Below are positions 1 to 9,450 of a stretch of DNA of 64,000 nt, piece after piece; positions within the stretch are counted from its first letter, which is position 1, and every line of letters starts with the position of its first letter. The stretch comes from Acuticoccus sp039034015. Its GTDB lineage: Bacteria; Pseudomonadota; Alphaproteobacteria; Rhizobiales; Amorphaceae. The notes below the pieces were generated by a model, which worked only from the letters and a program-made list of their open reading frames with translations, made no database searches and was not told the origin of the DNA. Made by a program: the position numbers and the translations under genes. The stretch lies in assembly GCA_039034015.1 (NCBI GenBank), contig JBCCBM010000012.1, forward strand, positions 1 through 64,000. Reading direction: 5' to 3'.

Positions 1-1
1 C

Positions 2-160
2 GCGCGCCCCCCGGCGCCCCCCGCCCCCGACGACGCGCGCCCCCCGGCGCCCCCCGCCCCCGACGATGCGCGCGCCCCGGCGCCGCCCGCCCCCGACGAT
101 GCGGGCGATCAGGCGCCCCCCGCCCCCGACGATGCGGGCGACCAGGCGCCTCTCGGCCCC
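2..160 (+). repeat. 33-nt in-frame tandem repeat, nearly five copies
   Basis: A partial copy (2-28) is followed by units at 29-61, 62-94, 95-127 and 128-160. Each full unit encodes 11 residues starting Asp-Asp-Ala and, except the diverged last one, ending Pro-Pro-Ala-Pro. The first units carry DDARPPAPPAP. The later ones drift to DDAGDQAPPAP and DDAGDQAPLGP. The array continues off the left edge, so the true copy number is unknown. Confidence 0.9.
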
Positions 161-3100
161 ATCGTCATTCGCCGCCGGCCGGACGGCCCGCCCCCTCTCC
201 CCACGGTTGAGACATCCCCGTCCCCCCGCACATCTGCCCGGCCTGCGCCCCCCCCATCGCCCACCGCCGCTTCAGCCACGCCAGCCACCCCCCCGGATGC
301 CGCCCCGGGCCCGACCGCCGACGCCATGGCTGCCGACCCGTCGGCCGCCCCAAACGTCGCCGCGCCGCGCGAAGTCGCCGCGCCTGCAGCGCCGGTCGCC
401 CAGGCGGGCGAGGCCCCGCGCCAAGCGGCTGCACGCGATGCCCCCTCTGAGCGCGTACGACCGCAAGTCGCGGTTAACCCAGCGCCCGAGCCAAAGGTCG
501 CGTTAAAGGCCGCTGCGCCGGGTGATGGTGTCGCCGCCGCGCCCGCAGACCCCGTGGCTGATGCGGACGAGGCCCCAACCGGCGAGGCCCCGACCCACGC
601 GGCTGCGAGCGCTCCACCCTCGCAGTCCGCTCCAGCGCAAGTCGCGGATGTCCCAGCGCCCGAGACGACGGTCGCGTTAAACGCCGCCGCGCCGGGTGAT
701 GTTGTCGCCGCCGCGCCCGCAGAACCCGTGGCTGAGGCGGGCGAGGCCCCGACCAGGGAGGCCCCGACCCACGCGGCTGCGAGCGATGCACCCTCGGAGC
801 CGGCGCCACCGCAAGTCGCGGATATCCCAGCGCCCGAGACAACGGTCGCGCTGAACGGCGCCGCGCCGGGTGATCTTGTTGCCGCCGCGCCTGCACCGCC
901 ACTGGCCCGGGCGGGCGAGGCCTCGACCCAGGCGGCAGCGAGCGATGCGCCCTCACAGCCTGCCCCACCGGAGGTCGCGGATGTGCCAGCGCCCGAGCCG
1001 TCGGTGGCGCTGACCGCCGCCGCGCCGGGCGCTGTTGTCGCCACCGTGCCCGCGGCGCGCATCGCTCAGGCGGGAGAGGCCCCAACGCAGGCAGCGGCTG
1101 CGAGTGGCGCAACCGCTCCGTTCGCCTCATCCCAGGCGCGGGCCGCGGATGCCCCAGCGGCCGACGCTTTGGCCGCGCTGAACGCAGCCTCCGCGGGTGA
1201 TGTTGCCACCACCGCGGCTATCCCGCCCGTCGCCGAGGCGGGCGAGGCCACGGCCGAAGCGCCAGCGCTCCTGGCGAATGCCCCATCGGCGGAGGCAGTG
1301 GCTGCGCTGAACGCTGATGCACCGGGAGCGGGCATTGCACCTGCGCCCACCCCGCGCGTTGCCAATGCCGGCGAGGCTGCGACCCAGGCGACTCCGAGCG
1401 ATCCAGCCTCGCAGCCTTTTCCAGCGCAAGCGATTGTCGCGGACGTGCCAGCGCCCGAGACGTTGGTTGCGCTGAACGCCGGCGCGTCGAGCGATGTCGT
1501 CGCGACCGCGCCTGCACCGCGCGTGGCCAGGGCGGGCGAGGCGGCGGCGCAAGCGGGTGCGAGCGACCCACCGTCGGTGCCAGTTCTAGCCCAGGCGCGG
1601 GTCGCGGACGTGCCAGCGCCCGAGGCCTTGGTTGCGCTGAGCGCCGACACGCCGGGCGATGCTGTCACGGTTGCGCCTGGTGCCGCATCGCGTGCGGCTC
1701 AGGCCGGTGAGGCGCCGAGCCAGGCAGCTGCCGCAAGCGACGCCGGCCCGCGAGCTGCGTCCGCGCGGGCCCGCGCCGCTGATGTCCTAGCGCCCGCGTC
1801 GTCGATCGCGCGGAACGATGACGGAACGGGCGCGGTGATCGCCGCTGCGCCTGCACCGTCGACGCCTGCATTGCCGGGAGCTGAAGCGGGTGATGCCGCG
1901 GCGCAAACGGCGTTTGCAAGTGCCGCGGCCCCCCAAGCCGCCACGGCGCAAGCCTCGATGGTGGATGCTCCAGTGCCCGTGGCGGTTGCCGCAAACACCG
2001 AAGCGCCAAGCGCTCTCTCAGTGAGCGGGCCTGCGCCGCCCGTGGCCGACGCCCCGACAAACGCGGCTGCTGCGAGGAATGCCGCACTGCAATCCGCCGC
2101 GGATGCCCCGACGGCCGCGGCACTGGTCGCGCTGGACGCTGATGCGCCCGGCGTGCTCGTCGCCGCCCCGCCCGTGCCGGACAATGCCTTGGCGCAGACG
2201 CCGCAGGCCGCAACGCCGGCCGGGGCGAAAAGCAGGGCGGGCAGCGCGGCCACGCCGGTTGCAGATGTTGCGTCGATGGTGGTGCGTGCGGCGGAGAACC
2301 CGGTTGTGGCCGGCACGCCGACCCCCGCGCTGGCCGCGCTTGATCGGCCGGCGGCCCGCGAGGCCGAAGCCAGCGCGGCAATAGCTCCGCGGCGACCTCT
2401 TGCGCCGTCCGCGCGGCCAAGGCCGACACCCCAGGCGTCACCGGCTGCCGTTGCGGCATCTGGGGCGGTCGATCCGCCGGCGCCCCGGTTGCGGGAGGCG
2501 GCTACGGCACCGGTCAAGGCGCAGCCGGCAGCGCGGCCCCAAGCACCCAACGCGCCGCATCAAGTGGCGCAAGCAGCACCCGCTGCCCCGCCATCCCATC
2601 AAGCGCGCCGCCCAAGGGCTGCCGAGGAAGTTGAGGGTGGCTTGGCGCAGCGCGACGCGGCGCCTCAATCTCCGCAAGCCGTCGCAGCCTCGTTGCCAGC
2701 GCAACCTCTTGCCGGCTCGGTGGAGACGCCCGAGAGACCCAAAGTTCCCCGGGCCGCGCCCGTCGCCGGCCTGGGTCGTCTGGTCGCCGAGGGGACGGCG
2801 CCGGGCGATCCCGTGGCAACCGTCGGGGCACAATCCCCTGTGGCCGCCGCTCTGCCCAGCGGAAAACGTGACGTGGCGCTGGCGCGATCGCCGTCGGTCA
2901 GCGGGCCACCGCCGCAGTCTCCGGCGAAAAGAGCGCGTCCCTCCGAAGCGCTTGCGGTGCTTCCGGACCGTGACGCCCTCGATCAGCCGGCGCTCGCAGC
3001 CCCCGAATTGGTCGCGGCTGCTCAGCCAGGGCGCGCGGCGGCGGGCCCACCACGGCCCGCTCAAACGCCCGCGGTTGCAAAGGCGGCACCGGCGGCCCGT

Positions 3101-4462
3101 GCCGCACCGCAGCCCGCCGAGGGGCTGGCGTCCCGGCCGGCACAAACCGCGCTTGCCGCGCCCCAGCATGTTGAGGCGCCGCAAGCGCGCGAGATCGACA
3201 GCGCAACCGCAGCCCGGCGACCCGCTGCGGGCGTCGCAGGGCCCGGAAACACCACTCAAGTTGCGCAGCCCGCTGAGGGCCCGGCGCGCCACCGCACCGC
3301 AACGGCATCGCCTGCCAACGCGGCGCCGGCGGCGGACGCCGCGCAGGTGCCATCGGTGCCGTCGTCGCGGCCTGCGGGGGCGGTGACGGCAACCGGGCCG
3401 GTTGTGGTTGCAAAGGCCGCGCCCGGTGTCCGCGCGCGAGGGGACGCCGCGGTCGCCGTGGCGGCAAGAGTGCCGACGGTGGGCGCGATCGGCGCGACCG
3501 CGGCCCCGGCGCAAACAACGGTGGCGGTGCCGACACTCAGGGTGGCTGACGCTGCGCCCTCGGCGGGCTTGGTGGCCCGCCCGCGCGAAAATGACCGCCC
3601 GCGCGAGGGGGCCGTTGAGGTGGCAAGCGCGCCGGCCGCCGCTGTGCCCCTTGGGGCCGCGCCGGTGGCGAGCGGGGGCGAACGGCCGGCGTCTGCGGGG
3701 GTTGCGCGCCCGGTTGACGCGCCGGCCGCTCCGAGCGCGCTTGCAGCGTTGCCGTCGGTCGCCCCTTCCGCGCGGCTTCGGGAGGTGGCGCCGGAGGGGC
3801 TGATTGCGGCGGCCCTGCGCGGGGAGACTTGCGCGCGCCTTGGCGTTCCGCCCAGCGCCGATACAAGCGAGATCGAGATCACTGGCCTTGTGAACCGCGA
3901 CAGCGGGGCCGCCGAGCGCGCCGCAGAGACGGTCGCCGCCGTTCCGGGTGTGGCGCACGTGCGCAACCATGCCCTTGCGCTCAATGTGCCGTGTGCGCTC
4001 TTTGAGGCCTTCGCGCTGCTGGATGCTTACGAGGGCGAGGGCGTGAGCAAGGCGCCCGCCCGTGCGCTCCAAGATGTGGCGGTCTTTCGCGTCAACCAAC
4101 AACTGCAGGTGCAGTTGGAGAAGCCAGCCTTCGCCGCCTACATCATTGCCGACTATTATCATCAGTATGGCGAAGTCTTCCACTTCGACACCCAGCATTG
4201 GGACCGGCAGCCGTTTGCGCCTGGGGGGCAGCTGTTCATCGGGGGCACGGGGGGGCTTGGGATGACCGCATTCTTGATCGAGGCCGGTGTGCGGGAGCTT
4301 TTGGTGGTGACCGCGTCCAGCGAGCCGCTTTTTCCGGAGGGGCGGCCGTTTAAGAGCGAAGCGGATGATTACGCAATTCTCTTGCGCCAGCGCGCGAAGG
4401 CCCTGTTGGATAGGGGCGGCACCATTGAAGTGCTGACCAAGGTCATCGAGACCCGCAACTGA
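2..4462 (+). CDS. Very large Ala/Pro-rich repeat protein with BON-like and DUF4384-like C-terminus (5' end outside window)
   Basis: The frame is open from the first bases of the window, so the gene starts upstream; the ATG at 326 is only an internal Met. The visible part is about 1,486 residues. It begins with an 11-residue Asp-Asp/Ala/Pro tandem repeat, continues through about 1,100 residues of low-complexity Ala, Pro and Val, and ends in two ordered segments. Roughly 3820-4020 encodes a BON-like stretch (GLVNRDSGAAERA followed by VPGVAHVRNHALAL). Roughly 4075-4440 resembles DUF4384 (AAYIIADYYHQYGEVFHFD, then ELLVVTASSEPLF). BON and DUF4384 modules usually sit in envelope or periplasmic proteins, often behind a kinase or caspase-like N-terminus, which cannot be seen here. 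A cell-surface or periplasm-spanning role is inference. Long open frames on the opposite strand are by-products of the base composition. Confidence 0.75.
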   Translation, partial: ARPPAPPAPDDARPPAPPAPDDARAPAPPAPDDAGDQAPPAPDDAGDQAPLGPIVIRRRPDGPPPLPTVETSPSPRTSARPAPPPSPTAASATPATPPDAAPGPTADAMAADPSAAPNVAAPREVAAPAAPVAQAGEAPRQAAARDAPSERVRPQVAVNPAPEPKVALKAAAPGDGVAAAPADPVADADEAPTGEAPTHAAASAPPSQSAPAQVADVPAPETTVALNAAAPGDVVAAAPAEPVAEAGEAPTREAPTHAAASDAPSEPAPPQVADIPAPETTVALNGAAPGDLVAAAPAPPLARAGEASTQAAASDAPSQPAPPEVADVPAPEPSVALTAAAPGAVVATVPAARIAQAGEAPTQAAAASGATAPFASSQARAADAPAADALAALNAASAGDVATTAAIPPVAEAGEATAEAPALLANAPSAEAVAALNADAPGAGIAPAPTPRVANAGEAATQATPSDPASQPFPAQAIVADVPAPETLVALNAGASSDVVATAPAPRVARAGEAAAQAGASDPPSVPVLAQARVADVPAPEALVALSADTPGDAVTVAPGAASRAAQAGEAPSQAAAASDAGPRAASARARAADVLAPASSIARNDDGTGAVIAAAPAPSTPALPGAEAGDAAAQTAFASAAAPQAATAQASMVDAPVPVAVAANTEAPSALSVSGPAPPVADAPTNAAAARNAALQSAADAPTAAALVALDADAPGVLVAAPPVPDNALAQTPQAATPAGAKSRAGSAATPVADVASMVVRAAENPVVAGTPTPALAALDRPAAREAEASAAIAPRRPLAPSARPRPTPQASPAAVAASGAVDPPAPRLREAATAPVKAQPAARPQAPNAPHQVAQAAPAAPPSHQARRPRAAEEVEGGLAQRDAAPQSPQAVAASLPAQPLAGSVETPERPKVPRAAPVAGLGRLVAEGTAPGDPVATVGAQSPVAAALPSGKRDVALARSPSVSGPPPQSPAKRARPSEALAVLPDRDALDQPALAAPELVAAAQPGRAAAGPPRPAQTPAVAKAAPAARAAPQPAEGLASRPAQTALAAPQHVEAPQAREIDSATAARRPAAGVAGPGNTTQVAQPAEGPARHRTATASPANAAPAADAAQVPSVPSSRPAGAVTATGPVVVAKAAPGVRARGDAAVAVAARVPTVGAIGATAAPAQTTVAVPTLRVADAAPSAGLVARPRENDRPREGAVEVASAPAAAVPLGAAPVASGGERPASAGVARPVDAPAAPSALAALPSVAPSARLREVAPEGLIAAALRGETCARLGVPPSADTSEIEITGLVNRDSGAAERAAETVAAVPGVAHVRNHALALNVPCALFEAFALLDAYEGEGVSKAPARALQDVAVFRVNQQLQVQLEKPAFAAYIIADYYHQYGEVFHFDTQHWDRQPFAPGGQLFIGGTGGLGMTAFLIEAGVRELLVVTASSEPLFPEGRPFKSEADDYAILLRQRAKALLDRGGTIEVLTKVIETRN
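464..2197 (+). repeat. Degenerate 50-60-codon repeats inside the Ala/Pro protein
   Basis: About nine or ten diverged units follow one another. Each has the pattern VADVPAPE-x-x-VALNA, then an APGD-like turn, then V-A-x-APA, then AGEA and an Ala/Ser/Pro spacer. The clearest copies lie between 640 and 1,680. Conservation decays toward both ends. The block looks like an expanded extended-stalk region, not a folded domain. Confidence 0.8.
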
Positions 4463-4473
4463 GGGAGAGGGCC

Positions 4474-4767
4474 ATGCCCCGGAAAAACAGGTTCGAGATG
4501 GTCGACGACATCCAGGCCGACGCCATCACGCTGGAGCTGGCGCCCGATGGCGATGCGGAGATGGGCCGCGTGCATGTGCCAGGGGCGCTGCGGCCGGCGG
4601 GCGATGCGCCGGTGGACATCCCGACCCAGGTGACCGCGCCCCTTGCCAAAAAAGACGCGTTTCGCGGCGCCATTCAGCTCGCCAACCAGATCAAGGCGCC
4701 CGTGGTGGTGATGGGCGACAAGGCCCATTGGGACGACGCATGGGGTGACCTTTACCGCCCCGTGTGA
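4474..4767 (+). CDS. Conserved small hypothetical protein (97 aa)
   Basis: Starts 11 nt after the repeat protein, behind a GAGGGAGAG ribosome-binding sequence, so it is probably co-transcribed with it. The product is acidic and has no signal peptide or membrane segment. Its C-terminal half (GAIQLANQIKAPVVVMGDK, then W-x4-WGDLYRP) looks like a small alpha/beta fold and is the best conserved-looking part. I do not recognise a function. Confidence 0.65.
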   Translation: MPRKNRFEMVDDIQADAITLELAPDGDAEMGRVHVPGALRPAGDAPVDIPTQVTAPLAKKDAFRGAIQLANQIKAPVVVMGDKAHWDDAWGDLYRPV

Positions 4768-4951
4768 CCCAAAGACCGGGGATATCGGGAACGGCGCGCC
4801 CGGCACGCTCGCGTGGGAAGGCGGGGTCAGAAAGGGTCGGCGTCGGACCACGAAAGGCCCCGCCATGGACGGATTTTTACGCGCGCCACACGGCGCGCGA
4901 GAGGGCGCACCAGAGGAACCACCGAAGGGCGCGCACCCGCGGGAGCAGGGG

Positions 4952-6016
4952 GTGAGCGGGATCTTGCCCCGGCAGGCCATCGCGGCGCTGGTGGACGCGG
5001 GCGCCATCGTGGCAGGCGAGCCCCTTGCGTCCGGCCAGTTGCAGCCGGCAAGCCTTGACCTTCGCCTCGGCACAAAGGCGCACCGGATCCGCGCGAGCTT
5101 TTTGCCCGCGCCCGGCGAGCCGATGGCCAAGAAGCTGGAGGCGGTGCGCCTTCACACCATCGACCTTCGCGAGGGTGCGGTGCTGGAAACGGGCTGCGTT
5201 TACCTCGTGCCGGTGATGGAGCGGCTTGCGCTTCCCGCGGGCGTCTCGGCGGCCATGAACCCAAAGAGCTCCACCGGCCGGCTTGATGTTTTTACGCGTG
5301 TGATTGCCGACGGGGTGGGCGGGTTTGACCAAGCGCCGCCTGGGTTTTCGGGCGGGCTGGCGGTCGAGATTTCGCCGCGCACGTTCCCGGTTTTGGTGCG
5401 GGCGGGCTCGCGGCTTGGCCAGCTTCGGTTGCGCCAGGGGGATGCGCGGCTCTCTGATGGGGCGCTTGAGGCGCTTCATGCGCGGGAGGCGATCGCGACG
5501 CCTGAGGCGCGCATTGCCGATGGGCTGAACGTCACCATTGATCTGCGGCCGGGTGCGGGCCAGCCGGCGGGCTACCGCGCCAAGCGGCACACGGCGCTCA
5601 TTGATGTGGACCTTCGCGATGCGCTCCATATGGCCGACTTTTGGGACCCCATTGAGGCAAGGGACGGCCGCCTGATCCTCGATCCCAACGAGTTTTACAT
5701 CTTGATGAGCCGGGAGGCGGTGGCGATCCCCCCTGGCACGGCGGCCGAGATGGTGCCCTTTGACCCGCTGGTGGGTGAGTTTCGGGCGCATTATGCCGGG
5801 TTTTTTGACCCTGGGTTTGGCCATGGGGCGCCGTCCCGGGCGGTGCTAGAGGTGCGCTCCCGGGAGGTGCCGTTCATTTTGGAACACGGTCAGGTTGTGG
5901 CGCGGCTCTCCTATGAACGTATGGCTGAAATTCCGGATGTGTTGTATGGTGCCGATCTAAAGTCGAACTATCAGGCGCAAACCCTCAAACTGTCGAAGCA
6001 TTTTAAGCCAATCTGA
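4952..6016 (+). CDS. dcd: 2'-deoxycytidine 5'-triphosphate deaminase, long duplicated form
   Basis: Deaminates dCTP to dUTP for thymidylate synthesis. The protein contains two trimeric dUTPase/Dcd-like halves, as in other alphaproteobacteria, and at 354 residues is about twice the length of the E. coli enzyme. The first half has the substrate-loop motif NPKSSTGRLDVFTRVI. The second half has FRAHYAGFFDPGFG, equivalent to the usual AHRIDPGWSG. The GTG at 4952 is preferred because GGGAG lies 6 nt upstream and the homologous N-terminus (SGILPRQAI) starts there. An ATG at 4865 would add 29 low-complexity residues. The stop overlaps the recQ start by one base (TGATG). Confidence 0.85.
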   Translation: MSGILPRQAIAALVDAGAIVAGEPLASGQLQPASLDLRLGTKAHRIRASFLPAPGEPMAKKLEAVRLHTIDLREGAVLETGCVYLVPVMERLALPAGVSAAMNPKSSTGRLDVFTRVIADGVGGFDQAPPGFSGGLAVEISPRTFPVLVRAGSRLGQLRLRQGDARLSDGALEALHAREAIATPEARIADGLNVTIDLRPGAGQPAGYRAKRHTALIDVDLRDALHMADFWDPIEARDGRLILDPNEFYILMSREAVAIPPGTAAEMVPFDPLVGEFRAHYAGFFDPGFGHGAPSRAVLEVRSREVPFILEHGQVVARLSYERMAEIPDVLYGADLKSNYQAQTLKLSKHFKPI

Positions 6017-7857
6017 TGGACCTGTTCCCCGATCCTGTCGCAGCCGTGGGGGGTGACCGTCGCGGTCCCGAGGCATTGTTGCGCGATGTGTTCGGGTTCG
6101 ACAGCTTTCGCCCCGGCCAGGGGGAGATTGTGGACGCCGTCACAAGCGGCGCCGACGTTCTGGGCATCATGCCGACCGGGGGCGGGAAGTCGCTGTGTTA
6201 TCAGCTGCCTGCGCTGATGCGGCCGGGGGTGTCCATTGTTGTCTCACCACTGATTGCCCTGATGCGCGACCAGGTGAAGGCGCTCCAGGCCTTGGGGGTG
6301 GAGGCGGAGGCGGTCAACTCGTCCAATGACGGCGCCTACAACCGGGATGTGTTGTCCCGCGCGGCGCAGGGGCGGCTCAAACTCCTTTATATTTCGCCAG
6401 AGCGCCTCACCTCGGCGGAGACCATGGAGGCGCTGCGCGATGCGCCGCTGGCGCTGCTTGCGGTGGACGAGGCGCACTGTGTGTCCCGCTGGGGGCATGA
6501 TTTTCGGCCCGAGTATCGGCTTTTGGGCGATGTTCGGCGCGATCTTGGCATTTCGCAGACGGTGGCGTTTACCGCCACCGCCGATGCGCTGACCCGGGGC
6601 GACATTGCCGAGCGGCTCTTTCCCGGCCCGCCCGAAATTTTCGTGCGCTCGTTCGACCGGCCGAACATTTCGCTCGCCATGTCGGCGCGCACGGATGGGC
6701 GGGCGCAGCTCACCGCGTTCTTGCAGGGGCAGGCGGGGCAGAGCGGGATTGTTTACTGCCAATCGCGCAAGCGGGTGGATGAGACGGCCGCGTTCTTGGC
6801 CGCAAAGGGCGTGCGCGCGCTCCCCTATCACGCGGGGATGGAGCGGCATGAGCGGGACCGCAACCAGGACATTTTTCTGCGCGAAGATGGCGTGGTGGTG
6901 GTCGCCACCATCGCGTTTGGGATGGGGATTGATAAGCCCGACGTGCGCTTCGTCTTCCACCTTGATCTGCCGAAGAACATTGAAAGCTACTATCAAGAAA
7001 TTGGCCGGGCGGGGCGTGATGGTCTGCCCGCCACCGCCCACGCGCTCTATGGGTTTGGCGAGATTCGCCAGTTTCGCCAGTGGATCGAAGGGTCGGAGAT
7101 GGACGAGGCGCAAAAGCGCGTCGAACATGAAAAGGTCAATGCGCTTTTGAGCCTTTGCGAGGCGGCCACCTGTCGGCGCGTTGTGCTTCTTGACTATTTT
7201 GAAGAACCGTCAAAGCCGTGCGGCAACTGTGACCTTTGCCGCGGCGATGTTGCCATGATCGATGGCACGGTTTTGGCGCAAAAGGCGCTGTCGGCCATGG
7301 TGCGCACCGGGCAGCGCTTTGGTGTTGAATACCTCATCGACATTTTGCGCGGGGAGGCGAACGACCGCATCCTGACCAACGGGCACGAGGCGCTGCCGAC
7401 CTTTGGGGTGGGAAAAGATCAGTCGCGCCGGGCCTGGCGCACCGTGTTTCGCCAGATGGGGACGGGGGGGCTCGCGGGCGCAGATGATGAGCGGCGCGGC
7501 GGCTGGCGGATGACGGATGCGGGCAAAAGCGTCCTGCGGGGCGAGGCGAAGATGACGCTGCGCCGCGACGCTTTGGAGGCGAAGGACCGCACGAAGGAGA
7601 AGCGCCGGCCGGCGGCCGCCCCCTTGCCGGAGAATGTGGACGCTTCGCTGCTCGACCTTTTGAAGGCGCGGCGCAAGGCGTTGGCGGACGAGCGGGATGT
7701 GCCGGCCTACGTCATCTTTTCTGATCGCACCTTGATGGAGATGGCGGCCCACCGTCCGGACACCATTGATGGGATGCGCGCCATCTATGGCGTGGGCGAG
7801 CGCAAGTTGAACGAGCTTGCGCCCCATTTCATCGAGGTGATCCGCGGCGCGACCTGA
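6016..7857 (+). CDS. recQ: ATP-dependent DNA helicase RecQ
   Basis: A 3'-5' DNA helicase for recombination and stalled-fork repair. At 613 residues it has the full RecQ layout. The aromatic Q-like motif FGFDSFRPGQ is at 26-35, Walker A (PTGGGKS) at 53-59 and DEAH at 151-154. The RecA-like second lobe carries AFGMGIDKPDVR and QEIGRAGRDG. A zinc-binding region follows (ATCRR, then PCGNCDLC), then a winged helix, and an HRDC domain occupies the last 90 residues or so. It is translationally coupled to dcd by a one-base overlap. Nothing is missing or unusual. Confidence 0.97.
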   Translation: MDLFPDPVAAVGGDRRGPEALLRDVFGFDSFRPGQGEIVDAVTSGADVLGIMPTGGGKSLCYQLPALMRPGVSIVVSPLIALMRDQVKALQALGVEAEAVNSSNDGAYNRDVLSRAAQGRLKLLYISPERLTSAETMEALRDAPLALLAVDEAHCVSRWGHDFRPEYRLLGDVRRDLGISQTVAFTATADALTRGDIAERLFPGPPEIFVRSFDRPNISLAMSARTDGRAQLTAFLQGQAGQSGIVYCQSRKRVDETAAFLAAKGVRALPYHAGMERHERDRNQDIFLREDGVVVVATIAFGMGIDKPDVRFVFHLDLPKNIESYYQEIGRAGRDGLPATAHALYGFGEIRQFRQWIEGSEMDEAQKRVEHEKVNALLSLCEAATCRRVVLLDYFEEPSKPCGNCDLCRGDVAMIDGTVLAQKALSAMVRTGQRFGVEYLIDILRGEANDRILTNGHEALPTFGVGKDQSRRAWRTVFRQMGTGGLAGADDERRGGWRMTDAGKSVLRGEAKMTLRRDALEAKDRTKEKRRPAAAPLPENVDASLLDLLKARRKALADERDVPAYVIFSDRTLMEMAAHRPDTIDGMRAIYGVGERKLNELAPHFIEVIRGAT

Positions 7858-7919
7858 CGCGTTGCCGCCGCATCCGGGGGGCCGTATATCGATCGGGACC
7901 GGAGCGGAGTGAGCCTTTT

Positions 7920-9158
7920 ATGAACGCGCCCGTGCGCATGGCGAGCGGACCCCAGAAGCGTCGCCGCTCGATCCCCGTTGACGTGGGCGGGGTGATGGTG
8001 GGGGGCGATGCCCCGATCATGGTGCAATCCATGACCAACACCGACACCGCCGATGTCGCCGCCACCATTTCGCAGGTGGCAGCGCTGGCCGCCGCGGGCT
8101 CTGAGGTGGTGCGCATCACCGTTGACCGGGACGAATCGGCCGCCGCCGTCCCAAAAGTGCGCGATGGGCTCCTTGCGCGGGGCGTCAACGTGCCCCTGGT
8201 GGGTGACTTTCACTACATTGGCCACAAGCTTTTGGCCGATCACCCGGCCTGTGCCGAGGCGCTCGCAAAGTATCGCATCAACCCCGGCAATGTGGGTTTT
8301 AAGAAAAAGCGCGACACGCAGTTTGCCGCCATCATCGAGATGGCGATGAAATACGACAAGCCGGTGCGCATTGGCGTCAACTGGGGCTCGCTCGACCAAG
8401 AGCTCCTGACCCATCTGATGGATGAGAACGCGCAATCTTCAACGCCGTTGTCGGCGGCGGCCATCTTGCGCGAGGCGATGGTGGTGAGCGGCCTGCGCTC
8501 GGCGGCGCGGGCGGAGGAGCTCGGCCTGCCGGCGAACAAAATCCTAATCTCGGCAAAAGTGTCGGACGTTCAGGAGCTGATTGCCGTCTATCGCGACCTT
8601 GCGGCCCGCTGTTCCTATGCGCTCCACCTTGGCCTTACCGAGGCGGGGATGGGGTCAAAGGGGATTGTGGCGTCGTCCGCGGCGCTCGGCATCCTGCTCC
8701 AGGAAGGGATTGGCGACACAATCCGCATTTCGCTCACGCCCGAGCCGGGCGGCGACCGCACCCAGGAGGTGAAGGTCGCGCAAGAGCTGTTGCAGACCAT
8801 GGGCTTTCGCGCGTTTTTGCCTGTGGTTTCTGCGTGCCCCGGCTGTGGGCGCACCACATCGACCGTGTTTCAAGAGCTTGCCAAGGATATTCAAGGGTTC
8901 ATCGGCGCGCAGATGCCCATCTGGAAAGAACAATACCCGGGTGTTGAGAGCATGAAGGTCGCCGTCATGGGCTGCATTGTGAATGGGCCCGGCGAGAGCA
9001 AGCATGCCGACATCGGGATTTCTTTGCCCGGGACCGGGGAGCAACCCTCCGCGCCTGTCTTCATTGATGGGGAGAAGACGATGACCTTGCGCGGTGCGGG
9101 GATTGCGGCCGAATTTAAGGGCATTGTGGAAGACTATGTCGCCAAACGGTACGGGTGA
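7920..9158 (+). CDS. ispG: 4-hydroxy-3-methylbut-2-enyl diphosphate synthase (flavodoxin)
   Basis: Penultimate step of the non-mevalonate isoprenoid pathway, reducing the cyclic diphosphate with a [4Fe-4S] cluster. The 412-residue protein shows the N-terminal TIM-barrel start (GGDAPIMVQSMTNTDTAD) and the iron-sulfur Cys motifs SACPGCGRTTS and MGCIVNGPGESKHAD. The length matches the proteobacterial enzyme without an extra domain. The ATG at 7920 is 62 nt past recQ. The next gene starts one base after its stop. Confidence 0.97.
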   Translation: MNAPVRMASGPQKRRRSIPVDVGGVMVGGDAPIMVQSMTNTDTADVAATISQVAALAAAGSEVVRITVDRDESAAAVPKVRDGLLARGVNVPLVGDFHYIGHKLLADHPACAEALAKYRINPGNVGFKKKRDTQFAAIIEMAMKYDKPVRIGVNWGSLDQELLTHLMDENAQSSTPLSAAAILREAMVVSGLRSAARAEELGLPANKILISAKVSDVQELIAVYRDLAARCSYALHLGLTEAGMGSKGIVASSAALGILLQEGIGDTIRISLTPEPGGDRTQEVKVAQELLQTMGFRAFLPVVSACPGCGRTTSTVFQELAKDIQGFIGAQMPIWKEQYPGVESMKVAVMGCIVNGPGESKHADIGISLPGTGEQPSAPVFIDGEKTMTLRGAGIAAEFKGIVEDYVAKRYG

Positions 9159-9159
9159 G

Positions 9160-9450
9160 ATGATGGAAAAACTCTCCGCAGACGCCGCGCGCGCGGCCAC
9201 CGATGGGCTGAATGGCTGGGCGCTGGAGGGCGCGGACGCCATCACCCGCACGCTGAAGTTTGGTGGTTTCGCGGAGGCCTTCGCGTTCATGACGCATGTG
9301 GCGATCGCGGCCGAGAAGGCCGACCATCACCCCGAATGGTCCAATGTTTACAACACCGTGACCATCCGCCTCACGACCCATGATGCCGGCGGCCTCACCC
9401 AAAAGGACATTGATTTGGCCACCGTCATCGACAAGGCCGCCAAGGGATGA
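9160..9450 (+). CDS. phhB: 4a-hydroxytetrahydrobiopterin dehydratase
   Basis: Dehydrates pterin-4a-carbinolamine, recycling the cofactor of aromatic amino acid hydroxylases. The 96-residue product has the family pattern FGGFAEAFAFMTHVAIAAEK followed by DHHPEWSNVYNTV, with the conserved His-His-Pro-Glu-Trp. It starts at tandem ATGs one base beyond ispG; a longer frame from 9094 would overlap ispG and lacks support. In bacteria without phenylalanine hydroxylase this protein may serve molybdopterin-related chemistry. It overlaps the next gene by ATGA. Confidence 0.9.
   Translation: MMEKLSADAARAATDGLNGWALEGADAITRTLKFGGFAEAFAFMTHVAIAAEKADHHPEWSNVYNTVTIRLTTHDAGGLTQKDIDLATVIDKAAKG

Noticed and set aside
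2438..4198. A 586-codon minus-strand frame inside the Ala/Pro repeat protein
   Set aside because: Arg-rich shadow of a low-complexity gene, with no ribosome-binding site or domain.
4745..4951. Upstream extension of dcd to an ATG at 4745 or 4865
   Set aside because: Adds low-complexity residues, whereas GTG 4952 has a well-placed GGGAG and gives the homologous N-terminus.
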